From assembly GCA_014651175.1 (NCBI GenBank), contig BMWJ01000006.1:124001-188000 (forward strand): a stretch of 64,000 nucleotides of DNA, written 5' to 3'. The notes below the pieces were generated by a model. The model ran no database searches. It was not told where the DNA came from and worked only from the letters and a program-made list of their open reading frames with translations. The DNA is from Streptomyces clavifer (GTDB lineage: Bacteria > Actinomycetota > Actinomycetes > Streptomycetales > Streptomycetaceae). This document shows, one piece after another, positions 1 through 14,072 of this stretch. A program made the translations under genes and the position numbers. Each line of letters opens with the position of its first letter. Position 1 is the first letter of the stretch.

Positions 1-921
<921 letters not shown>

Positions 922-929
<8 letters not shown>

Positions 930-2064
930 GCTGGCCCTCCATCAGGGATACGAAGCGGTCGAAGAGGTACGCGGCATCGTGCGGGCCGGCGGCCGCTTCG
1001 GGGTGGTACTGGACGCTGAAGGCGGGTCGGTCGAGCAGCTGCAGCCCTTCGACGACCTGGTCGTTCAGGCAGACGTGGGACACCTCGGCGCGGCCGAACT
1101 CCGTGTCGGAGACCTTGTCGAGGGGTGCGTCGACGGCGAAGCCGTGGTTGTGCGCCGTGACCTCGACCTTGCCGGTGGTGCGGTCCTGCACGGGCTGGTT
1201 GATGCCGCGGTGGCCGTACTTCAGCTTGTAGGTGCCGAAGCCGAGGGCGCGGCCCAGGATCTGGTTGCCGAAGCAGATGCCGAAGAGGGGGGTCCCGCGC
1301 TCCAGGACGCCGCGCATGAGGGCGACCGGGTGATCGGCGGTGGACGGGTCGCCGGGGCCGTTGGAGAAGAAGACCCCGTCGGGCTCCACCGCGTACACCT
1401 CGTCGAGGGTGGCGGTGGCGGGCAGGACGTGTACCTCGATGCCGCGCTCGGCCAGGCGGCGCGGGGTCATGCCCTTGATGCCGAGGTCGATCGCGGCGAC
1501 GGTGAACTTCCTGGTGCCGACCGCGGGGACGACGTACGCCTCCTTGGTGGCGACCTCGGCGGAGAGGTCGGCGCCGCTCATCTCGGGTGCCTGGCGCACC
1601 TTGGCGAGCAGTATGCCCTCGTCCTGGACGGCGTTGCCGGAGAAGATGCCGACGCGCATGGCGCCGCGCTCACGCAGGTGGCGGGTCAGGGCGCGGGTGT
1701 CGACGCCGCTGATCCCGACGATGCCCTGGCTGACGAGCTCCTCGTCCAGCGAGCGCCGGGAGCGCCAGTTGGAGGGGGTGCGGGCGGGGTCGCGCACGAC
1801 GTAGCCGGCGACCCAGATCTGCTTCGACTCGGGGTCCTCGTCGTTCACCCCGGTGTTGCCGACGTGCGGGGCGGTCATGACGACGACCTGGCGGTGGTAC
1901 GAGGGATCCGTCAGCGTCTCCTGGTAGCCGGTCATGCCGGTGGAGAACACCGCCTCGCCGAAGGTCTCCCCCACGGCCCCGTAGGCGCGGCCGCGGAAGG
2001 AGCGGCCGTCCTCCAGGACGAGTACGGCGGGAGCCCTGCCGGCTCCCCGGGTGGAGATCGTCAT
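922..2064 (-). CDS. carA: Carbamoyl-phosphate synthase small (glutaminase) subunit
   Basis: Class I glutamine amidotransferase subunit that hydrolyses glutamine and channels ammonia to CarB. The protein has 380 residues, the usual length. The glutaminase triad is visible as Cys264 in FGICFGNQ and His354/Glu356 in VQYHPE. The N-terminal CPSase small-chain domain includes [18 protein letters not shown]. The ATG start at 2062-2064 is chosen because it overlaps the stop of the upstream small gene (ATGA) and begins the conserved [15 protein letters not shown] region; the open frame runs on upstream but without homology. Fourth pyr enzyme gene in the operon, coupled to carB. Confidence 0.97.
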
Positions 2065-2639
2065 CGTGCGGTGCCTTCCGTAGTGCTGGTGAGGTGGTTG
2101 ACGGTGTCGACCCAGGCCTGGTGCTCGGCCGCGTGGTCGGAGCGGAAACCGGAGTCGATCAGCTGGTCGCCGTGCGCCCAGGTGATGACCAGGAGGCCGC
2201 CCTCGGGGAGGACCTTGCCCGCGAGGGCCTTGTCGAGCCGGGCCTCGCGGAGTGCGGCGGCCGGCACGAAGAAGTCGGCCGCGCCGGGACGTACGACGTC
2301 GAGGCCCTGCCCGGTGAGGGTCAGCTCGACCCGGCTGCGGGTGCCGAGGCCGTGGGCGACGATCCGGTCGAGCCACTGCCCGGCGGTCGTCGACGCGTGG
2401 TAGCGGCCGGTCAGCGTCAGCAGCTCCTCGCCGTCCGCGAACCCTTCCGGGGTGGTCGCGAGCTCGGGCAGACCGGACTGGAGGCTGGCCCGCCACTTCC
2501 ATCCCTGGCGCATCAGCCAGTAGACGAAGGCGACGAAGACGGCCAGTCCGAGGACCCAGCTGATGCGGGCGGACCAGTCCGTCACTTCGGCCGACCTCTG
2601 CTCGGCGGCCAGCTGGTACAGGGGGTTGAGTGTTGTCAC
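2061..2639 (-). CDS. Small membrane protein with PH-like domain, inside the pyr operon
   Basis: A 192-residue protein of unknown function lying between pyrC and carA. One membrane segment is visible near residues 25-43 ([19 protein letters not shown]), followed by a soluble domain of about 140 residues that looks like a bacterial PH-like fold (alternating hydrophobic strands with [12 protein letters not shown]). The GTG start overlaps the pyrC stop (GTGA) and its own stop overlaps the carA start, so it is translationally coupled on both sides. I recall a homologue at this position in other Streptomyces. Its place suggests a link to pyrimidine synthesis, but nothing in the sequence shows what it does. 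Confidence 0.85.
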   Translation of the reverse strand: MTTLNPLYQLAAEQRSAEVTDWSARISWVLGLAVFVAFVYWLMRQGWKWRASLQSGLPELATTPEGFADGEELLTLTGRYHASTTAGQWLDRIVAHGLGTRSRVELTLTGQGLDVVRPGAADFFVPAAALREARLDKALAGKVLPEGGLLVITWAHGDQLIDSGFRSDHAAEHQAWVDTVNHLTSTTEGTAR

Positions 2640-3922
2640 GCGAGCTTCCCGTCGACGACCGTGGCACGGCCCCGCAGGAAGGTGTGCGTCACTCGGCCCG
2701 GCAGCTCACGACCCTCGTAGGGAGTGTTGCGGCTGCGGGAGGCGAAGCCCGCGGGGTCCACGGCTCCACGGTATGCCGGATCGACCAGGGTGAGGTTGGC
2801 GGGCTCACCCGCCGAGACGGGCCGGCCGTGTCCTTCGAGCCGGCCGATGGCCGCGGGCCGGAACGACATGCGGTCCGCCACACCCGCCCAGTCGATGAGT
2901 CCGGTGTCCACCATCGTCTGCTGGACCACGGAGAGCGCGGTCTCCAGGCCCACCATGCCCATGGCGGCGGCGGCCCACTCGCAGTCCTTGTCCTCGTGCG
3001 GGTGCGGGGCGTGGTCGGTGGCGACGCAGTCGATCGTGCCGTCCGCGAGTGCCTCGCGCAGGGCCATGACGTCGGCCTCGGTGCGCAGCGGCGGGTTGAC
3101 CTTGTAGACGGGGTTGTAGGACCGCACGAGCTCGTCGGTGAGGAGCAGGTGGTGCGGGGTGACCTCGGCGGTGACGTTCCACCCCTTGGACTTGGCCCAG
3201 CGGACGATCTCGACGGAGCCGGCGGTCGACAGGTGGCAGATGTGCACCCGGGAGTCGACGTGGGCGGCGAGCAGGACGTCACGGGCGATGATCGACTCCT
3301 CGGCGACGGCGGGCCAGCCGCCGAGTCCGAGCTCGGCCGAGACGACGCCCTCGTTCATCTGGGCGCCCTCGGTGAGGCGGGGTTCCTGGGCGTGCTGGGC
3401 GACGACACCGTCGAAGGCCTTCACGTACTCCAGGGCGCGGCGCATGATCACGGCGTCGTCGACGCACTTGCCGTCGTCGGAGAAGACCTTCACTCCGGCG
3501 GCGGAGTCGTGCATGGCGCCGAGCTCGGCGAGCTGCTTGCCCTCAAGGCCGACGGTGACGGCGCCGACGGGCTGGACGTCGCAGTAGCCGGACTCCTTGC
3601 CGAGCCGCCAGACCTGCTCGACGACACCCGCGGTGTCGGCGACGGGGAAGGTGTTGGCCATGGCGTGCACGGCGGTGAAGCCACCGGAGGCGGCGGCCCT
3701 GGTGCCGGTGAGGACGGTCTCGGAGTCCTCGCGGCCGGGCTCGCGCAGATGGGTGTGCAGATCGACGAGGCCGGGCAGCAGGATCTGGCCGGCGGCCTCG
3801 ACGACGGTGGCGTCGCCGGCCTCGATGCCGGTGCCGACCTCCGCCACGGTCTCGCCGTCGATGAGGACGTCCTGCGGCTCGCCGCCGAGGATCTTCGCGC
3901 CGCGAATAAGGATCTTGCTCAT
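2636..3922 (-). CDS. pyrC: Dihydroorotase
   Basis: Zinc enzyme that cyclises N-carbamoyl-aspartate to dihydroorotate, third step of pyrimidine synthesis. The 428-residue protein is a class I dihydroorotase: metal-binding HTHLREPG near residue 60, GVKVFSDD in the middle, HICHLST, and ATDHAPH near residue 300 are all intact. The ATG at 3920-3922 is used; the long upstream extension of the frame overlaps pyrB and is not coding. It starts 2 bases after the pyrB stop and overlaps the next gene at its end, so it is expressed as part of the pyr operon. Confidence 0.97.
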   Translation of the reverse strand: MSKILIRGAKILGGEPQDVLIDGETVAEVGTGIEAGDATVVEAAGQILLPGLVDLHTHLREPGREDSETVLTGTRAAASGGFTAVHAMANTFPVADTAGVVEQVWRLGKESGYCDVQPVGAVTVGLEGKQLAELGAMHDSAAGVKVFSDDGKCVDDAVIMRRALEYVKAFDGVVAQHAQEPRLTEGAQMNEGVVSAELGLGGWPAVAEESIIARDVLLAAHVDSRVHICHLSTAGSVEIVRWAKSKGWNVTAEVTPHHLLLTDELVRSYNPVYKVNPPLRTEADVMALREALADGTIDCVATDHAPHPHEDKDCEWAAAAMGMVGLETALSVVQQTMVDTGLIDWAGVADRMSFRPAAIGRLEGHGRPVSAGEPANLTLVDPAYRGAVDPAGFASRSRNTPYEGRELPGRVTHTFLRGRATVVDGKLA

Positions 3923-3924
3923 GG

Positions 3925-4938
3925 TTACTTGTTCTCCTCGGTGCGTGCGGCGGAGGGCAGGGCGGTCTCGGAGCCGCCCAGCAGCAGGTACAGGACGGCC
4001 ATGCGGGTGGAGACCCCGTTCGCGACCTGCTCGACGGCGGTGCACCGGTCGGAGTCGGCGACCTCGGCGGTGATCTCCATGCCGCGGACCATCGGTCCGG
4101 GGTGCATGACGATGGCGTGCTCGGGCATCCGCGCCATGCGCAGGCCGTCCAGGCCGTAGCGGCGGGAGTACTCGCGCTCGGTCGGGAAGTACGCGGCGTT
4201 CATGCGTTCGCGCTGCACACGGAGCATCATCACCGCGTCGGACTTCGGCAGCACCTCGTCGAGGCCGTAGCTGACGTCGCAGGGCCACTGCTCGACTCCG
4301 ACCGGCACCAGGGTGGGCGGGGCCACGAGGGTGACGTGCGCGCCGAGCGTGGTCAGCAGGTGGACGTTGGAGCGGGCCACGCGGCTGTGCAGGATGTCGC
4401 CGACGATGGTGATCCGGCGGCCCTCGAGGTCCTTGCCGATCCCGGCGTCGGCCCCGACCAGCCTGCGGCGCATCGTGAACGCGTCCAGCAGCGCCTGGGT
4501 GGGGTGCTCGTGCGTGCCGTCACCGGCGTTGACGACGGCGCCGTCGATCCAGCCGGACGTGGCGAGGCGGTAGGGGGCGCCGGAGGCACCGTGCCGGATG
4601 ACGACGGCGTCGGCGCCCATCGCCTCCAGGGTCATGGCGGTGTCCTTGAGGGATTCGCCCTTGGAGACGGACGAGCCCTTCGCGGAGAAGTTGATGACGT
4701 CGGCGGAGAGGCGCTTGGCGGCGGCCTCGAAGGAGATGCGGGTTCGCGTCGAGTCCTCGAAGAAGAGGTTGACGACAGTACGGCCGCGCAGGGTGGGCAG
4801 CTTCTTGATCGGCCGGTCCGCGACCCGGGCCATCTCCTCGGCGGTGTCGAGGATCAGGACGGCGTCGTCGCGGGTGAGGTCTGCGGCCGAGATGAGGTGG
4901 CGGGGGGTCCGGGGGTTCCCACCGGGAAGGCGCAGCAT
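3925..4938 (-). CDS. pyrB: Aspartate carbamoyltransferase catalytic subunit
   Basis: Condenses carbamoyl phosphate with aspartate, the committed step of pyrimidine synthesis. Carbamoyl-phosphate site STRTRISFE and aspartate-side HPTQALLD are present. The ATG at 4936-4938 gives 337 residues, beginning [21 protein letters not shown]; homologues I remember begin near RHLISAADL, so the first ten or so residues could be an extension and a shorter start is possible. No regulatory subunit gene is present, as is usual for this operon type. A 92-base gap separates it from pyrR, with no clear hairpin noticed. Confidence 0.96.
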   Translation of the reverse strand: MLRLPGGNPRTPRHLISAADLTRDDAVLILDTAEEMARVADRPIKKLPTLRGRTVVNLFFEDSTRTRISFEAAAKRLSADVINFSAKGSSVSKGESLKDTAMTLEAMGADAVVIRHGASGAPYRLATSGWIDGAVVNAGDGTHEHPTQALLDAFTMRRRLVGADAGIGKDLEGRRITIVGDILHSRVARSNVHLLTTLGAHVTLVAPPTLVPVGVEQWPCDVSYGLDEVLPKSDAVMMLRVQRERMNAAYFPTEREYSRRYGLDGLRMARMPEHAIVMHPGPMVRGMEITAEVADSDRCTAVEQVANGVSTRMAVLYLLLGGSETALPSAARTEENK

Positions 4939-5030
4939 CTGGGAGTTCTCCGTGGATGGTGGAGGAATCAGGCATGGGGGCGTGCAGAAGCGGCCGTACG
5001 GCCGACGTGGCGTACGGGACGGGGAAGCAG

Positions 5031-5639
<609 letters not shown>

Positions 5640-5649
5640 TCACTGGACG

Positions 5650-5665
5650 GACGTTAAAGGACGTC
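5650..5665 (-). promoter_or_regulatory. Inverted repeat in the pyrR leader/promoter region
   Basis: GACGT and ACGTC arms separated by six bases lie 35-50 bases upstream of the pyrR start. This could be an operator or a small RNA hairpin for pyr regulation. The arms are only five bases long, so chance is a real explanation. Confidence 0.25.
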
Positions 5666-5746
5666 GGATTTGCGTCGTCCACGTTACCAGGGGTCGAACG
5701 GGCCCCGGTCGCACCCCCGGGAGGTGGGAGTACGGAACCTTTCAGC

Positions 5747-5785
5747 TTGACGCATCCAAGTAACGCTGCGTAACCTCACAGTGAG
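5747..5785 (+). promoter_or_regulatory. bldD promoter with overlapping BldD-type palindrome
   Basis: A TTGACG hexamer at 5747-5752 is followed after 18 bases by TAACCT at 5771-5776, which fits a -35/-10 pair. Immediately overlapping the -10 is a perfect 11-base palindrome, CTCACAGTGAG (5775-5785). BldD is known to bind AGTGA/TCAC-type palindromes and to repress its own gene, so this is most likely the autoregulatory site. The start of bldD transcription would fall about 5783, some 50 bases before the ATG. Confidence 0.65.
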
Positions 5786-5836
5786 TTACCAGCCACGCGG
5801 CGGAGCCGCAGAATGTTCCAGCGTCCGGGGAGCCTT

Positions 5837-6337
5837 ATGTCCAGCGAATACGCAAAACAGCTCGGGGCCAAGCTCCGCGCCATCCGCACCCAGCAGGGCC
5901 TTTCCCTCCACGGCGTGGAGGAGAAGTCCCAGGGCCGCTGGAAGGCCGTCGTGGTCGGTTCGTACGAGCGCGGCGACCGTGCCGTGACCGTGCAGCGCCT
6001 TGCCGAGCTGGCGGATTTCTATGGCGTCCCCGTGCAGGAGCTCCTGCCCGGCACGACGCCCGGCGGGGCTGCCGAGCCGCCGCCGAAGCTCGTCCTGGAC
6101 CTGGAGCGCCTCGCCCACGTCCCGCCGGAGAAGGCCGGACCGCTGCAGCGTTACGCGGCGACGATCCAGAGCCAGCGCGGCGACTACAACGGCAAGGTGC
6201 TGTCGATCCGGCAGGACGACCTGCGCACCCTGGCCGTGATCTACGACCAGTCGCCGTCCGTGCTGACGGAACAGCTGATCAGCTGGGGCGTGCTGGACGC
6301 CGACGCGCGTCGCGCGGTGGCCCACGACGAGGGCTGA
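5837..6337 (+). CDS. bldD: Developmental master repressor BldD (cyclic di-GMP receptor)
   Basis: DNA-binding protein that represses sporulation genes during vegetative growth when dimerised by tetrameric cyclic di-GMP. The 166 residues comprise an N-terminal XRE-type helix-turn-helix (about residues 5-70; KLRAIRTQQGLSLHGVEEK, then VVVGSYERGDR) and a C-terminal domain that contains the complete c-di-GMP signature RGD-(8 residues)-RQDD. The ATG at 5837 is chosen over an upstream in-frame ATG at 5813 because it begins the conserved protein; length agrees with the family. Divergent from the pyr operon; a GC-rich hairpin follows the gene. A BldD-type palindrome covers its promoter. Confidence 0.97.
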   Translation: MSSEYAKQLGAKLRAIRTQQGLSLHGVEEKSQGRWKAVVVGSYERGDRAVTVQRLAELADFYGVPVQELLPGTTPGGAAEPPPKLVLDLERLAHVPPEKAGPLQRYAATIQSQRGDYNGKVLSIRQDDLRTLAVIYDQSPSVLTEQLISWGVLDADARRAVAHDEG

Positions 6338-6366
6338 CCGCCCCCGAAGAAACGTACCGCCGGGTA

Positions 6367-6400
6367 GGCGGGGCCTTGAGCCCCGCCGGCCCGGCGTTTT
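6367..6400 (+). terminator. bldD terminator
   Basis: An 8-base perfect stem (GGCGGGGC at 6367-6374, GCCCCGCC at 6380-6387) with a 5-base loop, followed by GGCCCGGCGTTTT, lies 30 bases after the bldD stop. Confidence 0.7.
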
Positions 6401-6520
6401 CGTTGCCCGGGGTTCCCCGCGCCCACTGCCCCGCCCGGTGGCCTGGTTGGCGCCGCCCCGTCACCCGCTCGGCGGCAGCGCGCCCGAGCGGGCCGGCCGG
6501 GAACACGCGGCTGCGCCGAA

Positions 6521-6549
6521 GGGCCCACGGTCGCGTCGACCGTGGGCCC
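6521..6549 (-). terminator. Terminator of the efp-nusB operon (symmetrical)
   Basis: A 12-base perfect inverted repeat (GGGCCCACGGTC / GACCGTGGGCCC) with a 5-base loop sits about 25 bases beyond the nusB stop. Being symmetrical, it could also stop any transcript still running from bldD. Confidence 0.75.
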
Positions 6550-6573
6550 TTCGTTCGGCTGAAAGCCGCCGGA

Positions 6574-7005
6574 TCACTGCTCCCGGCGGAGGTTCGGCTT
6601 GAGGTCCTTGAACCGGGCCAGCAGGCCGTTCACGAAGGACGGGGAGTCGTCCGTGGAGAACTCCTTGGCGAGCTGGACCGCCTCGTCGATCACCACGGCG
6701 TCCGGGGTCGAGTCCATCCAGATCAGCTCGTACGCGCCGAGCCGCAGGATGCTCCGGTCGACGACCGGCATCCGGTCGATCTCCCAGTCCACCGCGTAGG
6801 TGACGATGAGGTCGTCGATGCGGTCCGCGTACTGCGCGTACCCCTCGACGAGCTCCATCGTGAATTCGCCGACCGGCGGCTGACGGTCGTCGGTCCGCGA
6901 GAGCCGGACCCAGTCCGCGAGGACCGTCTGCACGGACTCACCGCGCTGGTCGGCCTCGAAAAGGATCTGGAAGGCGCGCTTGCGGGCCTTGTTCCGGGCA
7001 GCCAC
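6574..7005 (-). CDS. nusB: Transcription antitermination factor NusB
   Basis: All-helical RNA-binding protein that, with NusE (S10), NusA and NusG, supports antitermination at rRNA operons. The 143 residues show the family start MAARNKARKRAFQILFEAD (RNA-binding arginine-rich helix) and the conserved DRSILRLGAYEL and DEAVQLAKEF segments. The GTG start lies 2 bases after the efp stop, so it is cotranscribed with efp. Strong hairpin downstream. Length and composition are ordinary. Confidence 0.96.
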   Translation of the reverse strand: MAARNKARKRAFQILFEADQRGESVQTVLADWVRLSRTDDRQPPVGEFTMELVEGYAQYADRIDDLIVTYAVDWEIDRMPVVDRSILRLGAYELIWMDSTPDAVVIDEAVQLAKEFSTDDSPSFVNGLLARFKDLKPNLRREQ

Positions 7006-7007
7006 GG

Positions 7008-7574
7008 TTAGCTGTTCACCCGGCCGAGGTAGTCGCCCGTACGGGTGTCGACCTTGATCTTCTCGCCGGTGGTGATGAAGAGCGGCACGCCGATCTCGTA
7101 ACCGGTCTCCAGCGTGGCGGGCTTGCTGCCGCCGGTGGAGCGGTCACCCTGGACACCGGGGTCGGTGTGCTGGATGGTCAGCTCGACGGCTGCGGGCAGC
7201 TCGACGTAGAGCACCTCGCCCTCGTGCTGCGCCACGGAGGCGGTGAAGCCCTCGATCAGGAAGTTGGCCGCGTCGCCGACGGCCTTGCGGTCGACCATGA
7301 GCTGGTCGTACGTGTTCATGTCCATGAAGACGAAGTACTCGCCGTCCATGTACGAGAACTGCATGTCCCGGCGGTCGATGGTGGCCGTTTCGACCTTCAC
7401 ACCGGCGTTGAACGTCTTGTCGACGACCTTGCCGGAGAGCACGTTCTTGAGCTTGGTGCGCACGAAGGCGGGGCCCTTGCCGGGCTTGACGTGCTGGAAC
7501 TCGACGACGGACCAGAGCTGGCCTCCGTCGAGCTTGAGAACCAGGCCGTTCTTGAGGTCGTTCGTGGAAGCCAC
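7008..7574 (-). CDS. efp: Translation elongation factor P
   Basis: Rescues ribosomes stalled on proline stretches. The 188-residue protein has the three beta-barrel domains of [21 protein letters not shown] at the N terminus and the C-terminal [16 protein letters not shown] ... [19 protein letters not shown] signature. The tip of the first-domain loop reads KPGKGPAF, with a lysine (about residue 32) where EF-P is modified in some bacteria; in actinobacteria an unmodified lysine is usual. GTG start at 7572-7574. It precedes nusB by 2 bases and follows the M24 peptidase gene by 49 bases. Confidence 0.97.
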   Translation of the reverse strand: MASTNDLKNGLVLKLDGGQLWSVVEFQHVKPGKGPAFVRTKLKNVLSGKVVDKTFNAGVKVETATIDRRDMQFSYMDGEYFVFMDMNTYDQLMVDRKAVGDAANFLIEGFTASVAQHEGEVLYVELPAAVELTIQHTDPGVQGDRSTGGSKPATLETGYEIGVPLFITTGEKIKVDTRTGDYLGRVNS

Positions 7575-7623
7575 GGTTGCGGAATCTCCTGGACTGAAGC
7601 TGGTGGACGACCGAGGATGCGCG

Positions 7624-8730
7624 CTAGAGCGCGAGCAGCTCCTTGGTCGTAATGGTGAGTAGCTCGGGTCCGCCGTCCGCCTCGGGGCGCACGACGAGCG
7701 TGTCATCGATCCGGACACCGCCCCGGCCCGGGAGGTGGACCCCCGGTTCGACGGTGACCGGCACACAAGCGTCCAGTTTACCCATGGCTGTCGGTGCCAA
7801 CTGCGGGTCCTCGTCGATTTCGAGCCCGACCCCGTGCCCGGTGCAGGCCTGAAGGCCTTCCGCGTGGCCCGCGGAGTCCAGCAGATGACGGGCCGCGCGG
7901 TCCACGTCCCGGTAGGCGGCTCCGGGCACGAGGGCCTCCCTACCGGCCCGCTGAGCGGCGAAAACGAGGTCGTAGAGCTCGATCTGCCACTCCGCGGGAG
8001 CGGTCCCGATGACGAAGGTCCGCCCGATCTCGCACCGGTATCCGCGATAGTTCGCGCCGAGGCAGACCGAGAGGAAATCACCTTCCTCGACCCTCCGGTC
8101 CGAGGGCCGGTGACGCCCCTGCCCCGAATGGGGCCCCGTCCCCACGGAGGTGGGGAAGGCCGGGCCGTCCGCGCCGTGGTCGACCAGGCGGCGCTCCAGC
8201 TCCAGCGCGAGGTGGCGTTCGGTGCGGCCCACCAGGATCGATTCAAGGAGCTCGCCGAGGGCCTGGTCGGTGATCTCGGCGGCGATCCGCAGGCAGGCGA
8301 TCTCCTCCTCGTCCTTGACGAGGCGCAACTGCTCCACCGTGAAGCCGAGGTCGGCCAGGCGCAGGTGCGGGGCGACGGAGGCCATGGCGCGGTGGCGGGC
8401 GACGGTCAGATCGTGTTCCTCTACGGCGAGGGAGTCCGCGTCCAGCGAGCGGACCAGGCCCGCGGCGGCGACGACCGGGTCGCCGTCGGGTGCGGGCAGC
8501 ACCGTCAGCCGCAGCTGTTCGTCGGGGCGCCCCCGCGCGGGGTCACCGGCCGGGGGGCGGGGGCAGAGCAGGACGTCCTCGCCGGGACCGAGCAGCAGCA
8601 CGGCACCGGGCGGGGCCGCGCCCGCGAGATAGCGGACGTTGGCGGGGCGGGTGACCAGGGCGGCCGCGGATCCGGCGGCGGAGTACCGGTCTCGCAGCAG
8701 CCCGCGTCGGACGGCGTACACCTCTGACAT
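7624..8730 (-). CDS. M24-family (aminopeptidase P-like) protein with altered metal site
   Basis: A 368-residue pita-bread-fold protein at the position usually annotated as Xaa-Pro aminopeptidase upstream of efp. Compared by eye with E. coli PepP, the first metal Asp is Cys223 (SVCLG), the second is Glu234 (RCEIGRT for GDITRT), the His is kept (His299, TGHGVG), the second catalytic His is Asp306, Glu328 is kept (TVEPG), and the last Glu is Asp342 (RIDD for RIED). Three of five metal ligands and one catalytic His therefore differ. The protein may be inactive or use another metal arrangement. The ATG start at 8728-8730 fits; efp follows after 49 bases, so an operon with efp-nusB is likely. Confidence 0.9.
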   Translation of the reverse strand: MSEVYAVRRGLLRDRYSAAGSAAALVTRPANVRYLAGAAPPGAVLLLGPGEDVLLCPRPPAGDPARGRPDEQLRLTVLPAPDGDPVVAAAGLVRSLDADSLAVEEHDLTVARHRAMASVAPHLRLADLGFTVEQLRLVKDEEEIACLRIAAEITDQALGELLESILVGRTERHLALELERRLVDHGADGPAFPTSVGTGPHSGQGRHRPSDRRVEEGDFLSVCLGANYRGYRCEIGRTFVIGTAPAEWQIELYDLVFAAQRAGREALVPGAAYRDVDRAARHLLDSAGHAEGLQACTGHGVGLEIDEDPQLAPTAMGKLDACVPVTVEPGVHLPGRGGVRIDDTLVVRPEADGGPELLTITTKELLAL

Positions 8731-8803
8731 GTTCCGAGCCTACGAGCGCCCGCGGCGGCCCGCCCGGTCAGCGCAGCCGACCGGGGGGCTCGCACCGTGG
8801 GCG

Positions 8804-9625
8804 CTACCAGGCCGGAGGGCTGGCTATGGAGCGGGCCAGCACGTCGTCCAGGACCCGGGCGGTGGTCTCGACGTCGTACGTGGAGTTGTCGATGATCGGC
8901 AGGCCGGAGCCGTACCAGCCGGCCATCCGCCCGTGGATCCGGGCGACTTCCTCGTCGGAGAGCCGGCGGTTGCCGCTGCGGGCCGCGTTGCGCTCCAGGA
9001 CGACCTCCAGGCCGGGCAGGAGGACGACGGGCAGCAGTCCCGGGCCGACATGGCGCTTCCAGCCGCCGAGCCCGATGACGGGCCGGTCCGGGAAGACCGC
9101 GTCGTCGAGGATGCAGGAGATGCCGTTGGCCAGGAAATTGCGGGCGGCGAATCCGCAGGTGCGGCGGGCCAGGCGGTACTGGGCCTCGGAGTGGTCGTTC
9201 CATCCGGCCTGCGGGTCGGCGAAGCCGGAGCAGACCCACTCGCGGACGTCGTCGAGGGAGACGTGCGCGGTGGGGACCCGGCGGCGGCCGGCCCAGAGCT
9301 TGGCGACCGTGGTCTTGCCGGCCCCGGCGGGCCCGATCAGGAGCACGGCGAGGGTCGTGGTGCCGGTGCCGGGTTCGGCCGGCGGCGCGGGCAGCGGGAC
9401 GGGACCGCCCGGCGGGAGCCGGACGTGTCCGGTGGTCTCCCGTGAGGGTGGCACGGGGGCGTGCTGGGGCGCGGGGCCGGTCCAGCCCTGCCCCTGGGGC
9501 GCGGGAGGTATCGGCGGCGGCGGTCCCGGCGGGCCGGGATGGCCTGAGGGCTGGGCCTGGTGCGCCCACGGTCCGTTTCCGGGACCCTGGGGCGGCGGCA
9601 GCGGGGCCCCCACTGCGTGCTGCAT
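8804..9625 (-). CDS. P-loop ATPase/kinase-like protein with proline-rich N terminus
   Basis: A 273-residue protein. The first 85 or so residues are rich in Pro, Gly and Gln and look disordered. The rest is an AAA_33/zeta-toxin-like P-loop kinase fold: Walker A GPAGAGKTT, then SLDDVREWVCSGF, and an ARNFLANG ... CILDDAVFPDR Walker-B-like region. Proteins of this fold phosphorylate small molecules or act on nucleotides, but the substrate is not shown here. The ATG at 9623-9625 is preferred (GGAG nine bases upstream); an in-frame TTG at 9673 is the alternative. Next to aroQ on the same strand but 115 bases away. Confidence 0.85.
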   Translation of the reverse strand: MQHAVGAPLPPPQGPGNGPWAHQAQPSGHPGPPGPPPPIPPAPQGQGWTGPAPQHAPVPPSRETTGHVRLPPGGPVPLPAPPAEPGTGTTTLAVLLIGPAGAGKTTVAKLWAGRRRVPTAHVSLDDVREWVCSGFADPQAGWNDHSEAQYRLARRTCGFAARNFLANGISCILDDAVFPDRPVIGLGGWKRHVGPGLLPVVLLPGLEVVLERNAARSGNRRLSDEEVARIHGRMAGWYGSGLPIIDNSTYDVETTARVLDDVLARSIASPPAW

Positions 9626-9740
9626 CCGGTGCCACTCCGTCTCGTACAGGCAACTGACGCTGGTCGACGGCAACCGTACCCTCCCCGGCCGCCCTGCGGT
9701 GAACGCCCGGGGAAGGTGCGAAGTGCCCGCTGTCGGACCG

Positions 9741-13008
<3,268 letters not shown>

Positions 13009-13232
13009 CGGTGCTCCTCATGCTCGCGCCTGAAAATCCAACGGCGCGACCGGGTGCGCGGCCCTGGCCCGCCGCCCCCGATCCTCCCACGCCCGGGACG
13101 CCGATCCGCCGCAGGTCCAGCAGCCGGACGCCGGGCCACGTTCCGCGGGCCCGTCCGCCCCGGCGAGGAGGGGGCACGGCGGACACGTCGGCCGCCGGTT
13201 CGCACGCAGGTTCCGGGCGGCGGACAGCGGGA

Positions 13233-14072
13233 CTAGTGCCCGGGTCCCGCCAGGGCCTGCTCGCCCGCCGCCCGCATGACCGCGAGCGGTGCCGCGGCGC
13301 ACCCCGTCATCTGTTCGACCTGCAGAACGGCTTGGTGCACCAGGAGATCGAGGCCGCCCACCAGTGCGGCACCGGTGGCCGACCAGCGGGAGGCGAGGGC
13401 GGTGGGCCACGGCTCGTACAGCACGTCGAACAGCGTGCCGGGCCCGTCGGGTACGGCATCCGCCAGAGCGTCCGTCGCCCCGGCCGGGGTCGTGGCGACG
13501 ACCAGCGGTGCGTGCAGGGCCTGCGCCCCGTCCGCCCAGTCGGCGATCCGGACGTCGACGCCGAGGCGTTCGCCCCACGCGCGCATCTCCGCGGCCCGTA
13601 CGGGACTGCGGACGTAGGCGGTCACCGGCCCGGTACAGATCTCCGCCAGGGCGGCCAGGGCGGAGGAGGCGGTGGCGCCGGCGCCGAGGATCGCGGCGGA
13701 CTCCACCTTCTCGACTCCGCGCTCGTGCAGGGCCGCGACCATTCCGGGGATGTCGGTGTTGTCGCCGAGGAGGCGGCCGTCCTCCGAGAGGACGACGGTG
13801 TTGACGGCCTCGACCGAGGCCGCCGTCCCGCTCACCTCGTCCAGGAGCCCAATGACCGCCCGCTTGAGCGGCATGGTCAGGGAGAGCCCGGCCCAGGAGG
13901 CGTCCAGACCCCCGATGAAACCGGGGAGCGCCGCCTCGTCCACCTCGAAGCGGTCGTACGACCAGTGATCGAGGCCGAGCTCCGCGTAGGCGGCCCGGTG
14001 GAGGACCGGGGAGAGGGAGTGGGCGATGGGCGAGCCGAGGACGGCTGCCCGGCGAGCCTCAGTCGAGGGCAT
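13233..14072 (-). CDS. aroE: Shikimate dehydrogenase
   Basis: NADP-dependent reduction of 3-dehydroshikimate. The 279 residues show shikimate-binding GSPIAHSLSPVLHRAAY, the catalytic-lysine motif as SLTMPLK (usually NVTxPxK, so Asn is replaced by Ser), GDNTDIPG and the dinucleotide loop LGAGATASSAL. The ATG at 14070-14072 lies inside the end of mltG (14-base overlap), so the two are coupled. The 224 bases after its stop before aroC hold no gene that I can support; I remember a prepilin-peptidase gene near here in other Streptomyces, and it is absent. Confidence 0.93.
   Translation of the reverse strand: MPSTEARRAAVLGSPIAHSLSPVLHRAAYAELGLDHWSYDRFEVDEAALPGFIGGLDASWAGLSLTMPLKRAVIGLLDEVSGTAASVEAVNTVVLSEDGRLLGDNTDIPGMVAALHERGVEKVESAAILGAGATASSALAALAEICTGPVTAYVRSPVRAAEMRAWGERLGVDVRIADWADGAQALHAPLVVATTPAGATDALADAVPDGPGTLFDVLYEPWPTALASRWSATGAALVGGLDLLVHQAVLQVEQMTGCAAAPLAVMRAAGEQALAGPGH

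Noticed and set aside
8764-8784. Terminator after the P-loop protein gene
   Set aside because: Only a 6-base stem with a 9-base loop; too weak in this GC-rich sequence.
13018-13578. Open frame between aroC and aroE that might be a prepilin peptidase remnant
   Set aside because: It has no membrane segments and no peptidase motif, and it overlaps aroE in another frame.
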